From Micromonospora vinacea (GTDB taxonomy: Bacteria > Actinomycetota > Actinomycetes > Mycobacteriales > Micromonosporaceae): a stretch of 64,000 bases of DNA. The stretch is from assembly GCF_015751785.1 (NCBI RefSeq), contig NZ_JADOTY010000001.1, positions 7,192,001-7,256,000 of the forward strand. The letters run 5' to 3'. The position numbers and the translations under genes are program-made. The notes beneath the pieces are model-generated. The model saw nothing but the letters and a program-made list of their open reading frames with translations. It was not told the origin of the DNA and searched no databases. This document shows, piece after piece, positions 1 to 14,043 of this stretch; the first letter of the stretch is position 1, and every line of letters starts with the position of its first letter.

Positions 1-861
1 CGGGACAAGGTCGCCCTGGTCTCCGACGGCACCGGCATCGACGGGCTCGGCGACTGGGCCGAGCAGCTGATCGCCGAGTCGACAGGCAAGGCCGGGGTGG
101 GCATCCTGCCGGTGGTCGTGGAGTCCCCGCAGAGCCCCGGCGCCACCGGCGCGGACGTGCTGACCGTCAGCTACGGCGGCGCGCTGGCTCCCGGTGACGT
201 GCCGGGCGGCGGCGCCGCCCCGGACGTGGCCGTCAACGGCCCGCTGGGGGCACAGTTCCTGGCCTGGGAGTACGCCACCGCGGTGGCCGGGGTGGTGCTC
301 GGCATCGACCCGTTCAACCAGCCGAACGTCACCGAGTCCAAGGAGAACACCAACAAGATCCTGGCCTCGGGCCTGCCGGCGGAGACGCCGTCGTTCACCG
401 AGGGCGCGATCGAGGTGTACGCCCCGCAGGGCGCTCCCGAGGACCTGGCCGGTGTGCTGCGTTGGCTGCTCGACGGGCTGGGCGACGACGGTTACCTCGC
501 GGTGATGGCGTACCTCGACCGGTTCGCCGACGCCGACGCGGCCCGGCTGCGGCCGCTGCTGGCCCAGGCGGGTGGCCGGCCGGTCACCTTCGGTTGGGGT
601 CCCCGGTTCCTGCACTCGACGGGCCAGTACCACAAGGGCGGCCCGCAGGTGGGCAGCTACCTCCAGGTGACCGGCGCGGTCGCCGAGGATCTGGCCGTGC
701 CGGGCAAGCCGTACACCTTCGGTGAGCTCCAGGCGGCGCAGGCCGCCGGGGACCGGCAGGCTCTCGCCGGTCGGGAGCGGCCGCTGCTGCGGTTGCACCT
801 GACCGACCGGGCCGCCGGTGTCGCCCAACTACTGGACGCGGCCGGTGATCTGCGGGCGTGA
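1..861 (+). CDS. pgi: Glucose-6-phosphate isomerase, C-terminal part (cut by window edge)
   Basis: Interconverts glucose-6-phosphate and fructose-6-phosphate in the cytosol. The reading frame is open from base 1, so the N-terminal half and the start lie outside the window; 286 codons are visible. The block [16 protein letters not shown] (about residues 103-118 of the visible part) and the late motif [10 protein letters not shown] are characteristic of the C-terminal isomerase domain in the actinobacterial form. The stop codon TGA at 859-861 is followed 41 bases later by the zwf start, so pgi probably opens the same transcription unit as zwf and opcA. Assignment is secure; only the missing 5' part cannot be judged. 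Confidence 0.93.
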   Translation, partial: RDKVALVSDGTGIDGLGDWAEQLIAESTGKAGVGILPVVVESPQSPGATGADVLTVSYGGALAPGDVPGGGAAPDVAVNGPLGAQFLAWEYATAVAGVVLGIDPFNQPNVTESKENTNKILASGLPAETPSFTEGAIEVYAPQGAPEDLAGVLRWLLDGLGDDGYLAVMAYLDRFADADAARLRPLLAQAGGRPVTFGWGPRFLHSTGQYHKGGPQVGSYLQVTGAVAEDLAVPGKPYTFGELQAAQAAGDRQALAGRERPLLRLHLTDRAAGVAQLLDAAGDLRA

Positions 862-902
862 GGATGGACGACGTGACTGAAGCGGAGCGAGGAGGTGGTT
901 CG

Positions 903-2417
903 GTGAACCCGCTGCGCGACCCGCAGGACCGCCGGTTGCCCCGGATCCCGGAGCCCTGCGCTCTGGTGATCTTCGGGGTGACCGGCGACCTGGCCCGCAA
1001 GAAGCTGCTCCCTGCGGTCTACGACCTGGCCAACCGGGGGCTGCTACCGCCGGGCTTCGTGGTGCTCGGTTTCGCGCGCCGCGACTGGGGTGACGGCGAC
1101 TTCGAGACGTTGGCCTGCGAGGCTGCCCGCAAGCACGCCCGTACCCCCTGGCGGGACGAGGTGTGGGCGCGGCTGGCCGGCAACATCAAGTTCGTCGGCG
1201 GCTCGTTCGACGACGACGCCGCCTTCGACCAACTCGCCTCGACGCTGGACGACCTGCGCCAGACCCACGGCATCGCCGGCAACGCGGCGTTCTACTTCTC
1301 CATCCCGCCGGCCGCGTTCCCCGTCGTGCTCAAGCAGCTGGCCCGCACCGGGATGGCCGACAACGACAAGTCCGGCGGTTGGCGCCGGGTCGTGGTGGAG
1401 AAGCCGTTCGGCAACGACCTGCCGTCGGCGAAGGCACTCAACGACCTCGTCGACGACGTGTTCACCCGGCAGGACGTCTTCCGCATCGACCACTACCTGG
1501 GCAAGGAGACGGTTCAGAACATCCTCGCCCTGCGGTTCGCCAACAACCTGTTCGAGCCGCTGTGGAACTCCAAGTACGTCGACTCGGTGCAGATCACCAT
1601 GGCGGAGGACGTCGGCATCGGCACCCGCGCCGGCTTCTACGACACCGTCGGCACCGCCCGTGACGTGCTGCAGAACCACCTGCTCCAACTCCTCGCCCTG
1701 GTGGCGATGGAGGAACCGACAAGCTTCGACGCCGACGAGATCCGGGCCGAGAAGTTGAAGGTGCTCAAGGCCATCACCCTGCCCAAGGACGTCGCCCGGG
1801 ACACCGTCCGCGGTCAGTACCTGCCCGGCTGGGTCGGCGGCGAACGCGCGGTCGGCTACCTGGATGAGCGGGACGTCCCCGCCGGCTCCACCACCGAGAC
1901 GTACGTGGCGGTGCGGTTGGGCATCCAGAACCGCCGCTGGGCGGAGGTGCCGTTCTACATCCGGGCCGGCAAGCGGCTGCCCCGGCGGGTCACCGAGGTC
2001 GCCATCATGTTCAAGAAGGCGCCGCACCTGCCGTTCAACGACGCCGACATGGAGTCGCTGGGCAACAACCAGCTGGTCATCCGGGTGCAGCCGGACGAGG
2101 GTGTGGTGCTCAAGTTCGGCTCGAAGGTGCCGGGGACGACCATGGAGGTCCGCGACATCGCGATGGACTTCCAGTACGGCGAGGCGTTCACCGAGTCCAG
2201 CCCCGAGGCGTACGAACGGCTGGTGCTGGACGTGCTGATCGGTGACCGCACCCTGTTCCCGGACGCGGCCGAGGTCGAGCAGAGCTGGCAGGTGATCGAC
2301 CCCCTGGAGCACGCCTGGGAGGGCACCACCCCGGAGCCGTACCGGGCCGGCGAGTGGGGCCCCCGGGCCTCCGACGAGATGCTGGCCCGCGAGGGCCGCG
2401 CCTGGAGACGAGCATGA
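903..2417 (+). CDS. zwf: Glucose-6-phosphate 1-dehydrogenase
   Basis: Oxidises glucose-6-phosphate to 6-phosphogluconolactone with NAD(P)+, the entry step of the oxidative pentose-phosphate pathway. The protein is 504 residues, normal for the family. The nucleotide-binding motif [10 protein letters not shown] is at about 25-34 and the active-site signature RIDHYLGKE at about 194-202. I chose GTG at 903 because GGAGG lies at 891-895, seven bases upstream; an in-frame GTG at 858, overlapping the pgi stop, would add 15 residues with no ribosome-binding site. The TGA overlaps the opcA ATG (ATGA), indicating translational coupling. Confidence 0.95.
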   Translation: MNPLRDPQDRRLPRIPEPCALVIFGVTGDLARKKLLPAVYDLANRGLLPPGFVVLGFARRDWGDGDFETLACEAARKHARTPWRDEVWARLAGNIKFVGGSFDDDAAFDQLASTLDDLRQTHGIAGNAAFYFSIPPAAFPVVLKQLARTGMADNDKSGGWRRVVVEKPFGNDLPSAKALNDLVDDVFTRQDVFRIDHYLGKETVQNILALRFANNLFEPLWNSKYVDSVQITMAEDVGIGTRAGFYDTVGTARDVLQNHLLQLLALVAMEEPTSFDADEIRAEKLKVLKAITLPKDVARDTVRGQYLPGWVGGERAVGYLDERDVPAGSTTETYVAVRLGIQNRRWAEVPFYIRAGKRLPRRVTEVAIMFKKAPHLPFNDADMESLGNNQLVIRVQPDEGVVLKFGSKVPGTTMEVRDIAMDFQYGEAFTESSPEAYERLVLDVLIGDRTLFPDAAEVEQSWQVIDPLEHAWEGTTPEPYRAGEWGPRASDEMLAREGRAWRRA

Positions 2418-3430
2418 TCGGGCTGTGGGACACCACCGGCAACGAGGTGGTCAAGGCGCTCGCCGCCGAGCGGCGCAGCGCCGGCGGGGTGGCCAGCGGC
2501 ATGGCACTCACCCTCATCGTGGTCGTGGACGAGAAGCGGGTGCGGGAGGCGGAGGCCGCGGCGACGATCGCCGCGGCCGCCCACCCGTGCCGGCTCCTGG
2601 TGGTGGTGCGCTCGGAGATCGAGCGGGACCGCAACCGACTGGACGCGGAGATCGTGGTGGGTGGCCGGCTCGGCCCCTGCGAGGCGGTGGTCACCCGGAT
2701 GTACGGCCGGTTGTCCCTGCACGCCGAGTCGGTAGTGATGCCACTGCTCGTCCCGGACGTACCGGTGGTGACCTGGTGGCACGGCGAGCCGCCGGCGGAG
2801 ATCGCGACCGACTTCCTCGGGGTGGTGGCCGACCGGAGGATCACCGACTCCGCGCAGGCCGCCGACCCGGTGGAGGCGCTGCGGCAGCGGGCCCGGGACT
2901 ACGCCCCGGGCGACACCGACCTGGCGTGGACCCGGATCACCCCGTGGCGCACCCTGGTCGCCGGGGCCTTCGACACCACCAGCGCCCAGGTCACCGAGGC
3001 GACCATCGTCGCGCCGGCCACCGACCCGACGGCGGCGCTGATGGCCGGTTGGCTGTCCAGCCGGCTCGGCATCACCCCACGACGGGTGGACAGCAACGAG
3101 TTCCCGCGGATGCGGGAGGTGCAGCTCAGCTGCGCCAACGGCGACCAGCTGACGCTGACCCGCGAGGACAGCATGGCGGTGTTCCGGCGGACCGGCCAGG
3201 ACGACAGGGCCCTGCCGTTGGTCCGCCGCCCGCTCGGCGACGAACTGGCCGAGGAGCTGCGCCGTCTGGACGCCGACCAGGTGTACGCGGAGGCGCTGGG
3301 CGCGACGGTCGGGCTGCGCGGGCTGGAGCAGCGCCCCCCGCAGCGGGTCCACGTCTGGAAGGATCCGGCCACCGCGCAGCGCGCCGAGGCCGGGGTCACC
3401 GCGCACGTCGGCACGAGCGGCGAGGGCTGA
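2414..3430 (+). CDS. opcA: Glucose-6-phosphate dehydrogenase assembly protein OpcA
   Basis: OpcA is an actinobacterial and cyanobacterial partner needed for assembly or full activity of glucose-6-phosphate dehydrogenase. The 338-residue product starts [16 protein letters not shown] and carries the conserved [14 protein letters not shown] segment at about 113-126. The ATG overlaps the zwf stop by four bases, so the two are made together in the stoichiometry expected of an enzyme and its assembly factor. No catalytic motif is expected or seen. A hairpin at 3453-3480 closes the unit. Confidence 0.93.
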   Translation: MIGLWDTTGNEVVKALAAERRSAGGVASGMALTLIVVVDEKRVREAEAAATIAAAAHPCRLLVVVRSEIERDRNRLDAEIVVGGRLGPCEAVVTRMYGRLSLHAESVVMPLLVPDVPVVTWWHGEPPAEIATDFLGVVADRRITDSAQAADPVEALRQRARDYAPGDTDLAWTRITPWRTLVAGAFDTTSAQVTEATIVAPATDPTAALMAGWLSSRLGITPRRVDSNEFPRMREVQLSCANGDQLTLTREDSMAVFRRTGQDDRALPLVRRPLGDELAEELRRLDADQVYAEALGATVGLRGLEQRPPQRVHVWKDPATAQRAEAGVTAHVGTSGEG

Positions 3431-3452
3431 GCCCAGCCGGGGCACCACGTCG

Positions 3453-3480
3453 GGCAGGGCCGGTACAAGCCGGCCCTGCC
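3453..3480 (+). terminator. Hairpin after opcA
   Basis: An 11-bp perfect stem (GGCAGGGCCGG against CCGGCCCTGCC) encloses a 6-base loop 23 bases past the opcA stop. There is no T-run, as is common in actinomycete terminators. It separates opcA from pgl, which may therefore have its own promoter in 3481-3574. Confidence 0.6.
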
Positions 3481-3574
3481 CCGCACCCTCCGGGGTTCTC
3501 CGTCCCACCACCTCGGGCACACCGCCCCGGGCACGACAGCGACCGCACCGCGGTCGGGAAACGAAGGCGCAACC

Positions 3575-4345
3575 ATGAGTGAGGCGAGTGTCGCCGTCCA
3601 CGCCGACGCCGACCTGCTGGCGCAGGCGGTGGCGGCCCGGCTGCTGGTGAAGCTGCTCGACGCTCAGGCCGACCGGGGCGAAGCCTCGGTGGTGCTCACC
3701 GGAGGTCGGGTCGCCGCGGCCGTGTACCGGGCGGTGGCCACGCTGCCGGCCCGCGACGCGGTGGACTGGTCCCGGGTCGACGTGTGGTGGGGCGACGAAC
3801 GGTTCCTGCCCGCCGGTGACCCGGACCGCAACGAGACCCAGGCGCGGGCCGCCCTGCTGGACGTGGTGCCGCTGGACCCGGCCCGAGTGCACCCGATGCC
3901 GGCCTCGGACGGCCCGGCCGGCAACGACCCCGAGGCGGCCGCTGCCGCGTACGCGGAGGAGCTGGCCCGTGCCGCCCGGCCCGGGCACGCAACCCTGCCG
4001 CACTTCGACGTGCTGATGCTGGGCGTCGGCGAGGACGGCCACGTGGCCTCGGTCTTCCCCGAGCACCCGGTCAGCTACGAGACCCGGCCGGTCAGCGCGG
4101 TGCGGGGCAGCCCCAAGCCGCCGCCGACGCGGACCACCCTCACCCTGGCGGCGATCAACACCGCCGAGGAGATCTGGCTGGTGGCCGCCGGCGCCGACAA
4201 GGCTCGCGCGGTGGGTATGGCGTTGGCCGGCGCCGGGCCGGTGCAGTTGCCTGCGGCCGGCGTGCGGGGCGTGGGCCGCACCCGCTGGCTGCTGGACCGG
4301 GCGGCGGCAGTCGACGTGCCCGCCCGGCTGCGTAGCCTGCGCTGA
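3575..4345 (+). CDS. pgl: 6-phosphogluconolactonase
   Basis: Hydrolyses 6-phosphogluconolactone, the product of Zwf, to 6-phosphogluconate. The product is 256 residues, typical for the family, with LTGGRV near residue 42, the WWGDERF segment near 72 and the signature LGVGEDGHVASVFP near 149. The ATG at 3575 follows GAAGGCG. It is the third pentose-phosphate gene in the row but lies 144 bases past opcA, behind a hairpin, so it may be partly independent. It ends only 17 bases before the convergent rbpA stop. Confidence 0.93.
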   Translation: MSEASVAVHADADLLAQAVAARLLVKLLDAQADRGEASVVLTGGRVAAAVYRAVATLPARDAVDWSRVDVWWGDERFLPAGDPDRNETQARAALLDVVPLDPARVHPMPASDGPAGNDPEAAAAAYAEELARAARPGHATLPHFDVLMLGVGEDGHVASVFPEHPVSYETRPVSAVRGSPKPPPTRTTLTLAAINTAEEIWLVAAGADKARAVGMALAGAGPVQLPAAGVRGVGRTRWLLDRAAAVDVPARLRSLR

Positions 4346-4362
4346 GCGTGAGGGGAAGCCCG

Positions 4363-4704
4363 CTACTCGCCGCGTCGACGTCGTAGTGCGGCGAGCGCCT
4401 CAGCGAGCAGGGCCTCCCCCTCCTCGGCGGTACGCCGCTCCTTCACGTACGCCAGGTGGCTCTTGTACGGTTCGGCGCGGACCCGGCCCGGCGGGTTCTG
4501 GGCGTCCCGACCGGCGGGTAGACCGCAGCGGGGGCAGTCCCACAGGGCTGGCGGTTCGACGTCCGCGGCGATCCGGATGTCGACCCGGTGGTCGTTACGG
4601 CACCAGTAGCTGACGTCCTGTCGGGGGGCGGGTTGGTGCCGCTCGTCCGGGCGCATCGGTGCGGATCCGACCCGGGCTCCCCGGATAACGTTGCCATTCG
4701 GCAC
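4363..4704 (-). CDS. rbpA: RNA polymerase-binding protein RbpA
   Basis: RbpA binds the principal sigma factor and RNA polymerase and stabilises the open complex; it is confined to actinobacteria. The product is 113 residues with the N-terminal RGARVGS element, a central zinc-ribbon-like core (CRNDH at about 35-39 and CPRCG at about 58-62) and the C-terminal sigma-interacting region ending ALRRRRGE. The start is GTG at 4704, with AGGAG ten bases upstream. An ATG at 4697 is in a different frame and does not give this protein. Monocistronic by appearance: the upstream secG ends in its own hairpin. Confidence 0.9.
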   Translation of the reverse strand: MPNGNVIRGARVGSAPMRPDERHQPAPRQDVSYWCRNDHRVDIRIAADVEPPALWDCPRCGLPAGRDAQNPPGRVRAEPYKSHLAYVKERRTAEEGEALLAEALAALRRRRGE

Positions 4705-4785
4705 GGCTGCTCGCTCCTGTCGTCGGAGGGGACCCGCCGTCTTCGGGGGTGGAGCGGCGGGCGACGCGGTGCAGCGGAGAAAAGC

Positions 4786-4821
4786 CTGCGCGCGGCCCGT
4801 CGAGTGACGGACCGCGCGCAG
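4786..4821 (-). terminator. Intrinsic terminator of secG
   Basis: Two 16-base arms (one mismatch) around a 4-base loop form a very strong hairpin just after the secG stop. On the minus strand it is followed within two bases by TTTT, so it looks like a classical intrinsic terminator, unusual in so GC-rich a genome. Confidence 0.8.
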
Positions 4822-4844
4822 ATTGTACGACTTACTGAGCCTGC

Positions 4845-5105
4845 TCAGGTGACGCTGTTCATCTGGAGGCGCAGCCAGAGCCCGAGCCCGATGATCGCGG
4901 CGAACCAGACGACGCTCACCAGAACGGTGTAGCGGTCCAGGTTCTTCTCCGCGACCGAGGAGCCTGCGAGGCTGGAGCTGACGCCACCGCCGAACATGCT
5001 CGACAGACCGCCGCCCTTGCCGCGGTGCAGCAGGATCAGCAGGGTGAGCAGAATGCTCGTGATGACCAGCAACACGATCAACGTGTATGCGAACCAGATC
5101 GGCAT
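4845..5105 (-). CDS. secG: Preprotein translocase subunit SecG
   Basis: SecG is the small accessory subunit of the SecYEG channel in the cytoplasmic membrane. The product is 86 residues with two membrane segments (about 5-24 and 57-77) joined by the family's glycine-rich loop HRGKGGGLSSMFGGG. The start chosen is ATG at 5105 (MPIWFAY...), because an upstream in-frame start would add a charged extension not found in SecG; GAGGA lies about 13 bases before it. It follows tpiA, as in other actinobacteria. Confidence 0.92.
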   Translation of the reverse strand: MPIWFAYTLIVLLVITSILLTLLILLHRGKGGGLSSMFGGGVSSSLAGSSVAEKNLDRYTVLVSVVWFAAIIGLGLWLRLQMNSVT

Positions 5106-5201
5106 GGCTGGGGTCAGTTCCTCTCGTAGCGATCCTCGCCCGGTCTGATCGGGCACGGCGGCACCGACCGGCGGACGGGCGGTGTCAAGGATACCGAGCG
5201 A

Positions 5202-5993
5202 TCAGCGGGCGAGGTGCTCCGGGAACCGGCAGATCTGAGCGAATTCCTCCGCGTCCAGGCTGGCGCCCCCCACCAGGCCCCCGTCCACGTCCGATTGCGC
5301 CATGATCGAGGCAATGTTGGACGCCTTGACCGAGCCGCCGTAGAGGACCCGCACCTGGTCGGCGGTCTCCTGGTCGAAGCGTTCCGCCAGCCGCTGACGG
5401 ACCGCCCCGCAGACCTCCTGGGCGTCGTCCGGCGTCGCGGTCTTGCCCGTGCCGATCGCCCAGACCGGCTCGTACGCGATCACGACCTGCCGCACCTGCT
5501 CGGGGGTGAGCCCGGCGAGGCCCCCGTCGAGCTGGTCGGAGCAGTGCGCCACGTGGGTGCCCTGCTCGCGGATGTCCAGCCCCTCCCCCACGCAGAGGAT
5601 CGGCGTCAGGCCGTGCGTCAGCGCCGCCTTGACCTTGGCGTTGACCAGCGCGTCGTCCTCGTTGTGGTAGGCCCGCCGCTCGGAGTGCCCGACCACCACG
5701 TACGTGCAGCCGAGCTTGGCCAGCATCGGCCCGGAGATGTCCCCGGTGTACGCGCCGGACGCGTGCGGGGAGAGGTCCTGCCCGCCGTAGCCGATCAGCA
5801 GCTTGTCCCCGTCCACAGCCGTCTGCACGGTGCGCAGGTCGGTGAAGGGCGGCAGCACGACCGTCTCGACGGCCGTGAGCTGCTTCTCGGTGAGGCTGGC
5901 CGCCAGCTTCTGCACCAGCAGGTTGGCCTCGAGGTGGTTGAGGTTCATCTTCCAGTTGCCGGCCATCAGCGGCCGGCGGGTGGTGCTCGACAT
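5202..5993 (-). CDS. tpiA: Triosephosphate isomerase
   Basis: Interconverts dihydroxyacetone phosphate and glyceraldehyde-3-phosphate. The product is 263 residues with GNWKMN near 12-17 (substrate lysine), the catalytic histidine in VVVGHSERR at about 99-107, the catalytic glutamate in the signature [12 protein letters not shown] at about 174-185 and the phosphate-gripping YGGSVK at about 219-224. The ATG directly abuts the pgk stop (TGAATG), so tpiA is the last gene of a tightly coupled gap-pgk-tpiA operon. Confidence 0.96.
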   Translation of the reverse strand: MSSTTRRPLMAGNWKMNLNHLEANLLVQKLAASLTEKQLTAVETVVLPPFTDLRTVQTAVDGDKLLIGYGGQDLSPHASGAYTGDISGPMLAKLGCTYVVVGHSERRAYHNEDDALVNAKVKAALTHGLTPILCVGEGLDIREQGTHVAHCSDQLDGGLAGLTPEQVRQVVIAYEPVWAIGTGKTATPDDAQEVCGAVRQRLAERFDQETADQVRVLYGGSVKASNIASIMAQSDVDGGLVGGASLDAEEFAQICRFPEHLAR

Positions 5994-8287
<2,294 letters not shown>

Positions 8288-8387
8288 TCATCTCGGCCAC
8301 CCCGCCGCGCGGTCTGAGGACCTGACCGCCCGAGGCGGTGGGGCACGACGAGGAATGCCGGTGTCGGCCCCCTTGCCGTACGCAGCG

Positions 8388-8393
8388 ACCCTA
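8388..8393 (-). promoter_or_regulatory. Possible -10 box for the gap operon
   Basis: TAGGGT on the minus strand about 190 bases before the gap start, inside the 267-base gap between whiA and gap. No good -35 box is visible at the proper distance, so this is only a candidate. Confidence 0.3.
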
Positions 8394-8461
8394 TCCGAGC
8401 GCGCGAGACCACGCTGCGCCGGGTCGTGCTCCCGGACGCACCGTGCGGCCCCACCGTCCTA

Positions 8462-9442
8462 TCAGACCACGAGCATGTCGGGCGTGACGGCTGCTTCCGT
8501 ATCCGGGATGCCAAGGTCGCGGGCCCGCTTGTCGGCCAACGCCAGGAGCCGGCGGATCCGCCCCGCGATGGCGTCCTTGGTCAGCGGCGGCTCGGCCAGC
8601 GCCCCCAACTCCTCCAGCGACGCCTGCCGGTGCTCCAGGCGCAGCCGACCGGCGTCGGTCAGGTGGTTGGGCGCCTCGTCGGCGAGGATCTCCAGCGCAC
8701 GGGTGACCCGGGCGGCGGCGGCGACCGCTGCCCGCGCCGAACGGCGCAGGTTGGCGTCGTCGAAGTTGGCGAGCCGGTTGGCGGTGGCCCGCACCTCGCG
8801 GCGTACCCGGCGCTCCTCCCAGGCCAGCACGCTGGAGTGCGCGCCGATCCGGGTGAGCAGCGCGGCGATCGCGTCACCGTCCTTGACGACCACCCGGTCC
8901 ACCCCGCGTACCTCGCGGTTCTTCGCGGTGATGCCGATCCGGCGGGCCGCCCCGACCAGCGCCAACGCCGACTCCGGCCCCGGGCAGGTGATCTCCAGCG
9001 CGCTGGAGCGACCCGGCTCGGTGAGCGAGCCGTGAGCCATGAACGCGCCCCGCCACGCGGAGACCGCGCAGCAGACGTTGGCCGCCACCACGTGCGGGGG
9101 CAGCCCGCGCACGGGGCGACCCCGCACGTCGAGCAGACCGGTCTGCCGCGCCAGGGCCTCGCCGTCCTTGACCACCCGCACGATGAAGTGGCTGCCCTTG
9201 CGCAGCCCACCGGAGGCCAGCACGTGGATCTCGCTGGGGTAGCCGTAGACCTCGGCGACCTCCCGGCGCAGCCGCCGGGCGACCGCCCCGGTGTCCAGTT
9301 CAGCCTCCACCACCACGCGGCCGGAGACGATGTGCAGCCCGCCAGCGAAGCGCAGCAGTGCGGCCATCTCCGCCCGTCGGCAGCAGGGCTTGGGCACGTC
9401 GACCCGACTCAGCTCGTCCTTGACCGCGGCCGTCATCGCCAT
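8462..9442 (-). CDS. whiA: DNA-binding protein WhiA
   Basis: WhiA is a regulator of sporulation septation and cell division in actinomycetes, with an N-terminal LAGLIDADG-like fold that has lost nuclease function and a C-terminal helix-turn-helix. The product is 326 residues, the usual size; it begins [13 protein letters not shown] and ends with the DNA-binding helices ([20 protein letters not shown], about 279-298). ATG at 9442 was chosen because GAGGGGA lies about six bases upstream. It follows rapZ and yvcK in the conserved order rapZ-yvcK-whiA. Confidence 0.95.
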   Translation of the reverse strand: MAMTAAVKDELSRVDVPKPCCRRAEMAALLRFAGGLHIVSGRVVVEAELDTGAVARRLRREVAEVYGYPSEIHVLASGGLRKGSHFIVRVVKDGEALARQTGLLDVRGRPVRGLPPHVVAANVCCAVSAWRGAFMAHGSLTEPGRSSALEITCPGPESALALVGAARRIGITAKNREVRGVDRVVVKDGDAIAALLTRIGAHSSVLAWEERRVRREVRATANRLANFDDANLRRSARAAVAAAARVTRALEILADEAPNHLTDAGRLRLEHRQASLEELGALAEPPLTKDAIAGRIRRLLALADKRARDLGIPDTEAAVTPDMLVV

Positions 9443-9496
9443 TGTGCGTCCCCTCACGGACCTGTTCCGGCGTGTCGCCGGAGATTACGTACGTGT

Positions 9497-10564
9497 CTAA
9501 CGATCGGCGCCCAGGACAGGCACCAGCGCGGCGCCCAGGGCAGCCGGATCATGGCGGGGAGTCCCGTCGACAACGGCGACGGGGGCGAGGACCAGGCGGG
9601 CACCCAGCGATTCTGCCGCACGTTCGACCGGTTCGGGGTCACCCACCGCCTTGGCATCGGCGAGCACAAGATCCACCTTGAGCTCGGGCAGGTACCAGTG
9701 CAGCGCCGCGAGATGGTCGGCGACGGAGAGCCCGAGGGTCTCCTTCTCCGCGGCGAGGTTCAGCGTGACCAGCCGCCGGGCCGAGGTGGACACGATCGCG
9801 TCGGCCAGCTGCGGCACCAGCAGGTGCGGAAGCACGCTGGTGTACCAACTGCCCGGCCCGAAGATCAACCAGTCGGCCGCCCGGATCGCCTCGATGGCCT
9901 CGGCGCAGGCCGGTGGGGCGCTCGGGGTGAGACGCAGCGACTCGACCCGCCCGGTGGTGACGGCCACCTGGTGCTGGCCACTCACAGTGCGCACCTCGTC
10001 GGGGGCGGCCGGGTCGGCACCGCGTACCCGCGCCTCGATGCCGACCGGTTGACGGGACATCGGCAACACCCTGCCGACCGCGCCGAGCATCGCTCCGGCG
10101 TGCTCCAGCGCGGCCACCGGGTCGCCGAGCAGCTCCATCAGGCCGCAGAGCACCAGGTTGCCCACCGCGTGACCGGTCAGACCGTCGGTGCCGGCCGACG
10201 CCCCGTCGGTGCCCCGCCGGGCCGCGCCGTCGCGGTCCGGGCCGTCGCCCGCCGCCGGGCCCGGCTCGGTCGCTCCAGTTTCGGGTACGCCCACCGGTAC
10301 GGCGGCGAAGCGGTGCTGGAACAGCCCGGCGCTGCGCCGGGTGGCCGGGTGGTCCCCGGCCAACGCCACCAGGGCCTGGCGCAGGTCTCCCGGGGGCAGG
10401 CCGCCCCGCTCGGCCCGCAGCCGGCCACTGGAGCCGCCGTCGTCGCCCACAGTGACCACAGCGGTGATGTCGAGGTCGAGTTCGGGAGCGCAGTGGCGCA
10501 GCGCACGCAACGAGGCGGACAGCCCGTGCCCTCCGCCGAACGCCACCACCCGCCGGGCCGTCAT
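9497..10564 (-). CDS. yvcK: Gluconeogenesis factor YvcK family (UDP-sugar binding)
   Basis: Members bind UDP-GlcNAc-type nucleotide sugars and affect carbon metabolism and cell-wall growth; the family is related to the LPPG:FO transferase CofD. The product is 355 residues with the N-terminal AFGGGHGLSASL at about 8-19, VTVGDDGGSSGRLR at about 36-49 and the GPGSWYTSVLPHLL segment at about 235-248. A DNA stretch encoding PEPGPAAGDGPDRDG forms a low-complexity insertion near residue 110-130. The ATG overlaps the rapZ stop (ATGA), so translation is coupled. Confidence 0.92.
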   Translation of the reverse strand: MTARRVVAFGGGHGLSASLRALRHCAPELDLDITAVVTVGDDGGSSGRLRAERGGLPPGDLRQALVALAGDHPATRRSAGLFQHRFAAVPVGVPETGATEPGPAAGDGPDRDGAARRGTDGASAGTDGLTGHAVGNLVLCGLMELLGDPVAALEHAGAMLGAVGRVLPMSRQPVGIEARVRGADPAAPDEVRTVSGQHQVAVTTGRVESLRLTPSAPPACAEAIEAIRAADWLIFGPGSWYTSVLPHLLVPQLADAIVSTSARRLVTLNLAAEKETLGLSVADHLAALHWYLPELKVDLVLADAKAVGDPEPVERAAESLGARLVLAPVAVVDGTPRHDPAALGAALVPVLGADR

Positions 10565-11493
10565 TCCCGCCCCAGGTCGCGGTGCTGGGCGTTCGCCGCC
10601 AGCCCGGAGTGACGCAGTCGGCTGGCCAACTCCTCGGAGATGGCCACGCTGCGGTGCTTGCCGCCGGTGCAGCCCACGGCGACGGTGAGGTAGCGCTTGC
10701 CCTCCCGCTCGAAGCCGGTCGTGGTGGCGTTGACCAGGTCGGCGTACGAGGCCACGAAGGCGTCCGCGCCCTCCTGACCCAGCACGTACGCGCTGACCGC
10801 CTCCTCCCGCCCGGTGTGTTCACGCAGCTCCGGCACCCAGTACGGGTTGGGCAGGAAGCGGGCGTCCAGCACGAAATCGGCGTCCGGCGGAAGGCCGTAC
10901 TTGAAGCCGAACGACAGCACGGTCAGCCGCAGCCGGCGGGCGTCCTCGCCGCCGAACAACTCCTCGATGCGCCGCCGGAGCTGGTTGACGTTCAGGTGGC
11001 TGGTGTCGATGATCACGTCGGCCTGGTCGCGGGCCTCCTCCAGCAGACCGCGCTCCACGGCGATGCCGTCGGCCAGCCGCCCGTCACCCTGCAACGGGTG
11101 CGAACGCCGAACGCTCTCGAACCGCCGGATCAGCACCTCGTCGTCGGCGTCGACGAAGACCACCCGGGGCGAGAACCCGCGCTCCTTGAGCTCCCGGATC
11201 GCCCCGGCCAGGTCCGTCGAGAAGGCCCGCGACCGCACGTCCAGCACCATGGCGGTACGCCGGGCCGCGCCGCCCGCCTTGAACGCAAGCTCGGCCATGT
11301 CCAGCATCAGGGCCTGCGGCAGGTTGTCCACGACGTAGTAGCCGACGTTCTCCAACGCCCGGGCGACAGTGCTGCGGCCACCCCCGGAGAGGCCGGTGAC
11401 CACCACGAGGGTGGTCTCCGACTCGGCCGCCACCTGCTCGTCACCGGCATCCGGGCCGTCGATCCGGTCACCGGTTGTGCGCGCCTCGCTCAC
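10561..11493 (-). CDS. rapZ: RNase adapter protein RapZ
   Basis: RapZ-family nucleotide-binding protein; in enterobacteria it presents GlmZ RNA to RNase E, but in actinobacteria its role is less clear. The product from GTG at 11493 is 310 residues. The Walker A loop near 36-44 reads GLSGGGRST, with arginine where the classic motif has lysine; this is a variant I associate with actinobacterial members. The C-terminal domain carries VGCTGGKHRSVAI near 280-292. The longer TTG start at 11544 lacks a ribosome-binding site. First gene of rapZ-yvcK-whiA; uvrC, its usual upstream partner, is displaced. Confidence 0.92.
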   Translation of the reverse strand: MSEARTTGDRIDGPDAGDEQVAAESETTLVVVTGLSGGGRSTVARALENVGYYVVDNLPQALMLDMAELAFKAGGAARRTAMVLDVRSRAFSTDLAGAIRELKERGFSPRVVFVDADDEVLIRRFESVRRSHPLQGDGRLADGIAVERGLLEEARDQADVIIDTSHLNVNQLRRRIEELFGGEDARRLRLTVLSFGFKYGLPPDADFVLDARFLPNPYWVPELREHTGREEAVSAYVLGQEGADAFVASYADLVNATTTGFEREGKRYLTVAVGCTGGKHRSVAISEELASRLRHSGLAANAQHRDLGRE

Positions 11494-11716
11494 CCGTACC
11501 CCCAAGCCGTGGCGCCGCGGCCGCCCTCGGCCGCGATTGGTCAATCAGCGACTCTATCCCGCCACCGGGTCGCGACCCGGCACCCGTGGCCGGGCGGCGC
11601 CCGCTGACCTCTTCGACGGTCGCCCTCCCGACACCCGAGGGCACTTGATGACGATCAGTAGTTGTCAATACGCTCAACGTGATCGTCGCAGGTCAGACCG
11701 ACATCTGGAGGGTGCG

Positions 11717-12061
11717 ATGCACGACCTGGCGGACAAGAACAAGTACGTCGGTTTCCTGTTCATGCGGATCAGCCCCGAGTACTTCGCCCTCGGCCGCGAG
11801 GGCATCCACGAGATCTCCGCCGAGCACGCCCGCGACCTGGGCCGCTTCGCCAAGCAGCTCACCCACGTCGTCTGCACCGGGGTGAACGGCAAGTACGACC
11901 AGGTCACCATGGTCGAGGCCGACACCCTCGAGGAGATCAACGCGGCGGCCACCGCCTTCCGAATGGGCAACAAGGCCCGCTACATCGAGATCGTCGACAT
12001 CGTGGTCGGGATGAAGGCCCCGCCACGCGGCCTGGCCAACCGGTCCAGCCAGCCCGGCTGA
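11717..12061 (+). CDS. Small alpha/beta protein, GYD-like, function unknown
   Basis: A 114-residue protein beginning MHDLADKNKYVGFLFMRIS, with GGAGGG six bases before its ATG. The pattern strand-helix-strand, then GKYDQVTMVEADTLEEINAAATAFRMG, then IEIVDIVVGM resembles the ferredoxin-like alpha/beta fold of GYD and Lrp ligand-binding domains, in which a GxYD turn precedes the third strand. There is no DNA-binding segment and no membrane segment. It lies divergent from rapZ and 76 bases before recQ, within the block that separates rapZ from uvrC. The fold call is inference; no function is assigned. Confidence 0.75.
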   Translation: MHDLADKNKYVGFLFMRISPEYFALGREGIHEISAEHARDLGRFAKQLTHVVCTGVNGKYDQVTMVEADTLEEINAAATAFRMGNKARYIEIVDIVVGMKAPPRGLANRSSQPG

Positions 12062-12125
12062 CCGCGTCGCACGTCCGGTGCACCCGGCCCGGGTGCGCCG
12101 GACGGGCGCCGTCGGGGTGGGCTCG

Positions 12126-12131
12126 TAGACT
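12126..12131 (+). promoter_or_regulatory. -10 box of recQ, probably a leaderless transcript
   Basis: TAGACT lies six bases before the recQ ATG and no Shine-Dalgarno is present, so the transcript probably begins at or next to the start codon. The -35 region is not recognisable. Confidence 0.5.
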
Positions 12132-12137
12132 CCCCGG

Positions 12138-13982
<1,845 letters not shown>

Positions 13983-13990
13983 CGTCATGC

Positions 13991-14028
13991 CGAAGGGCCG
14001 GACCCCGGTGGTGGGGTCCGGCCCTTCG
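13991..14028. terminator. Bidirectional terminator between recQ and C39 peptidase
   Basis: A perfect 16-bp stem with a 6-base loop (GGTGGT) sits between the two convergent stops at 13982 and 14044, so it can serve both transcripts. Confidence 0.85.
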
Positions 14029-14043
14029 TCGTGGTGCGGTGGG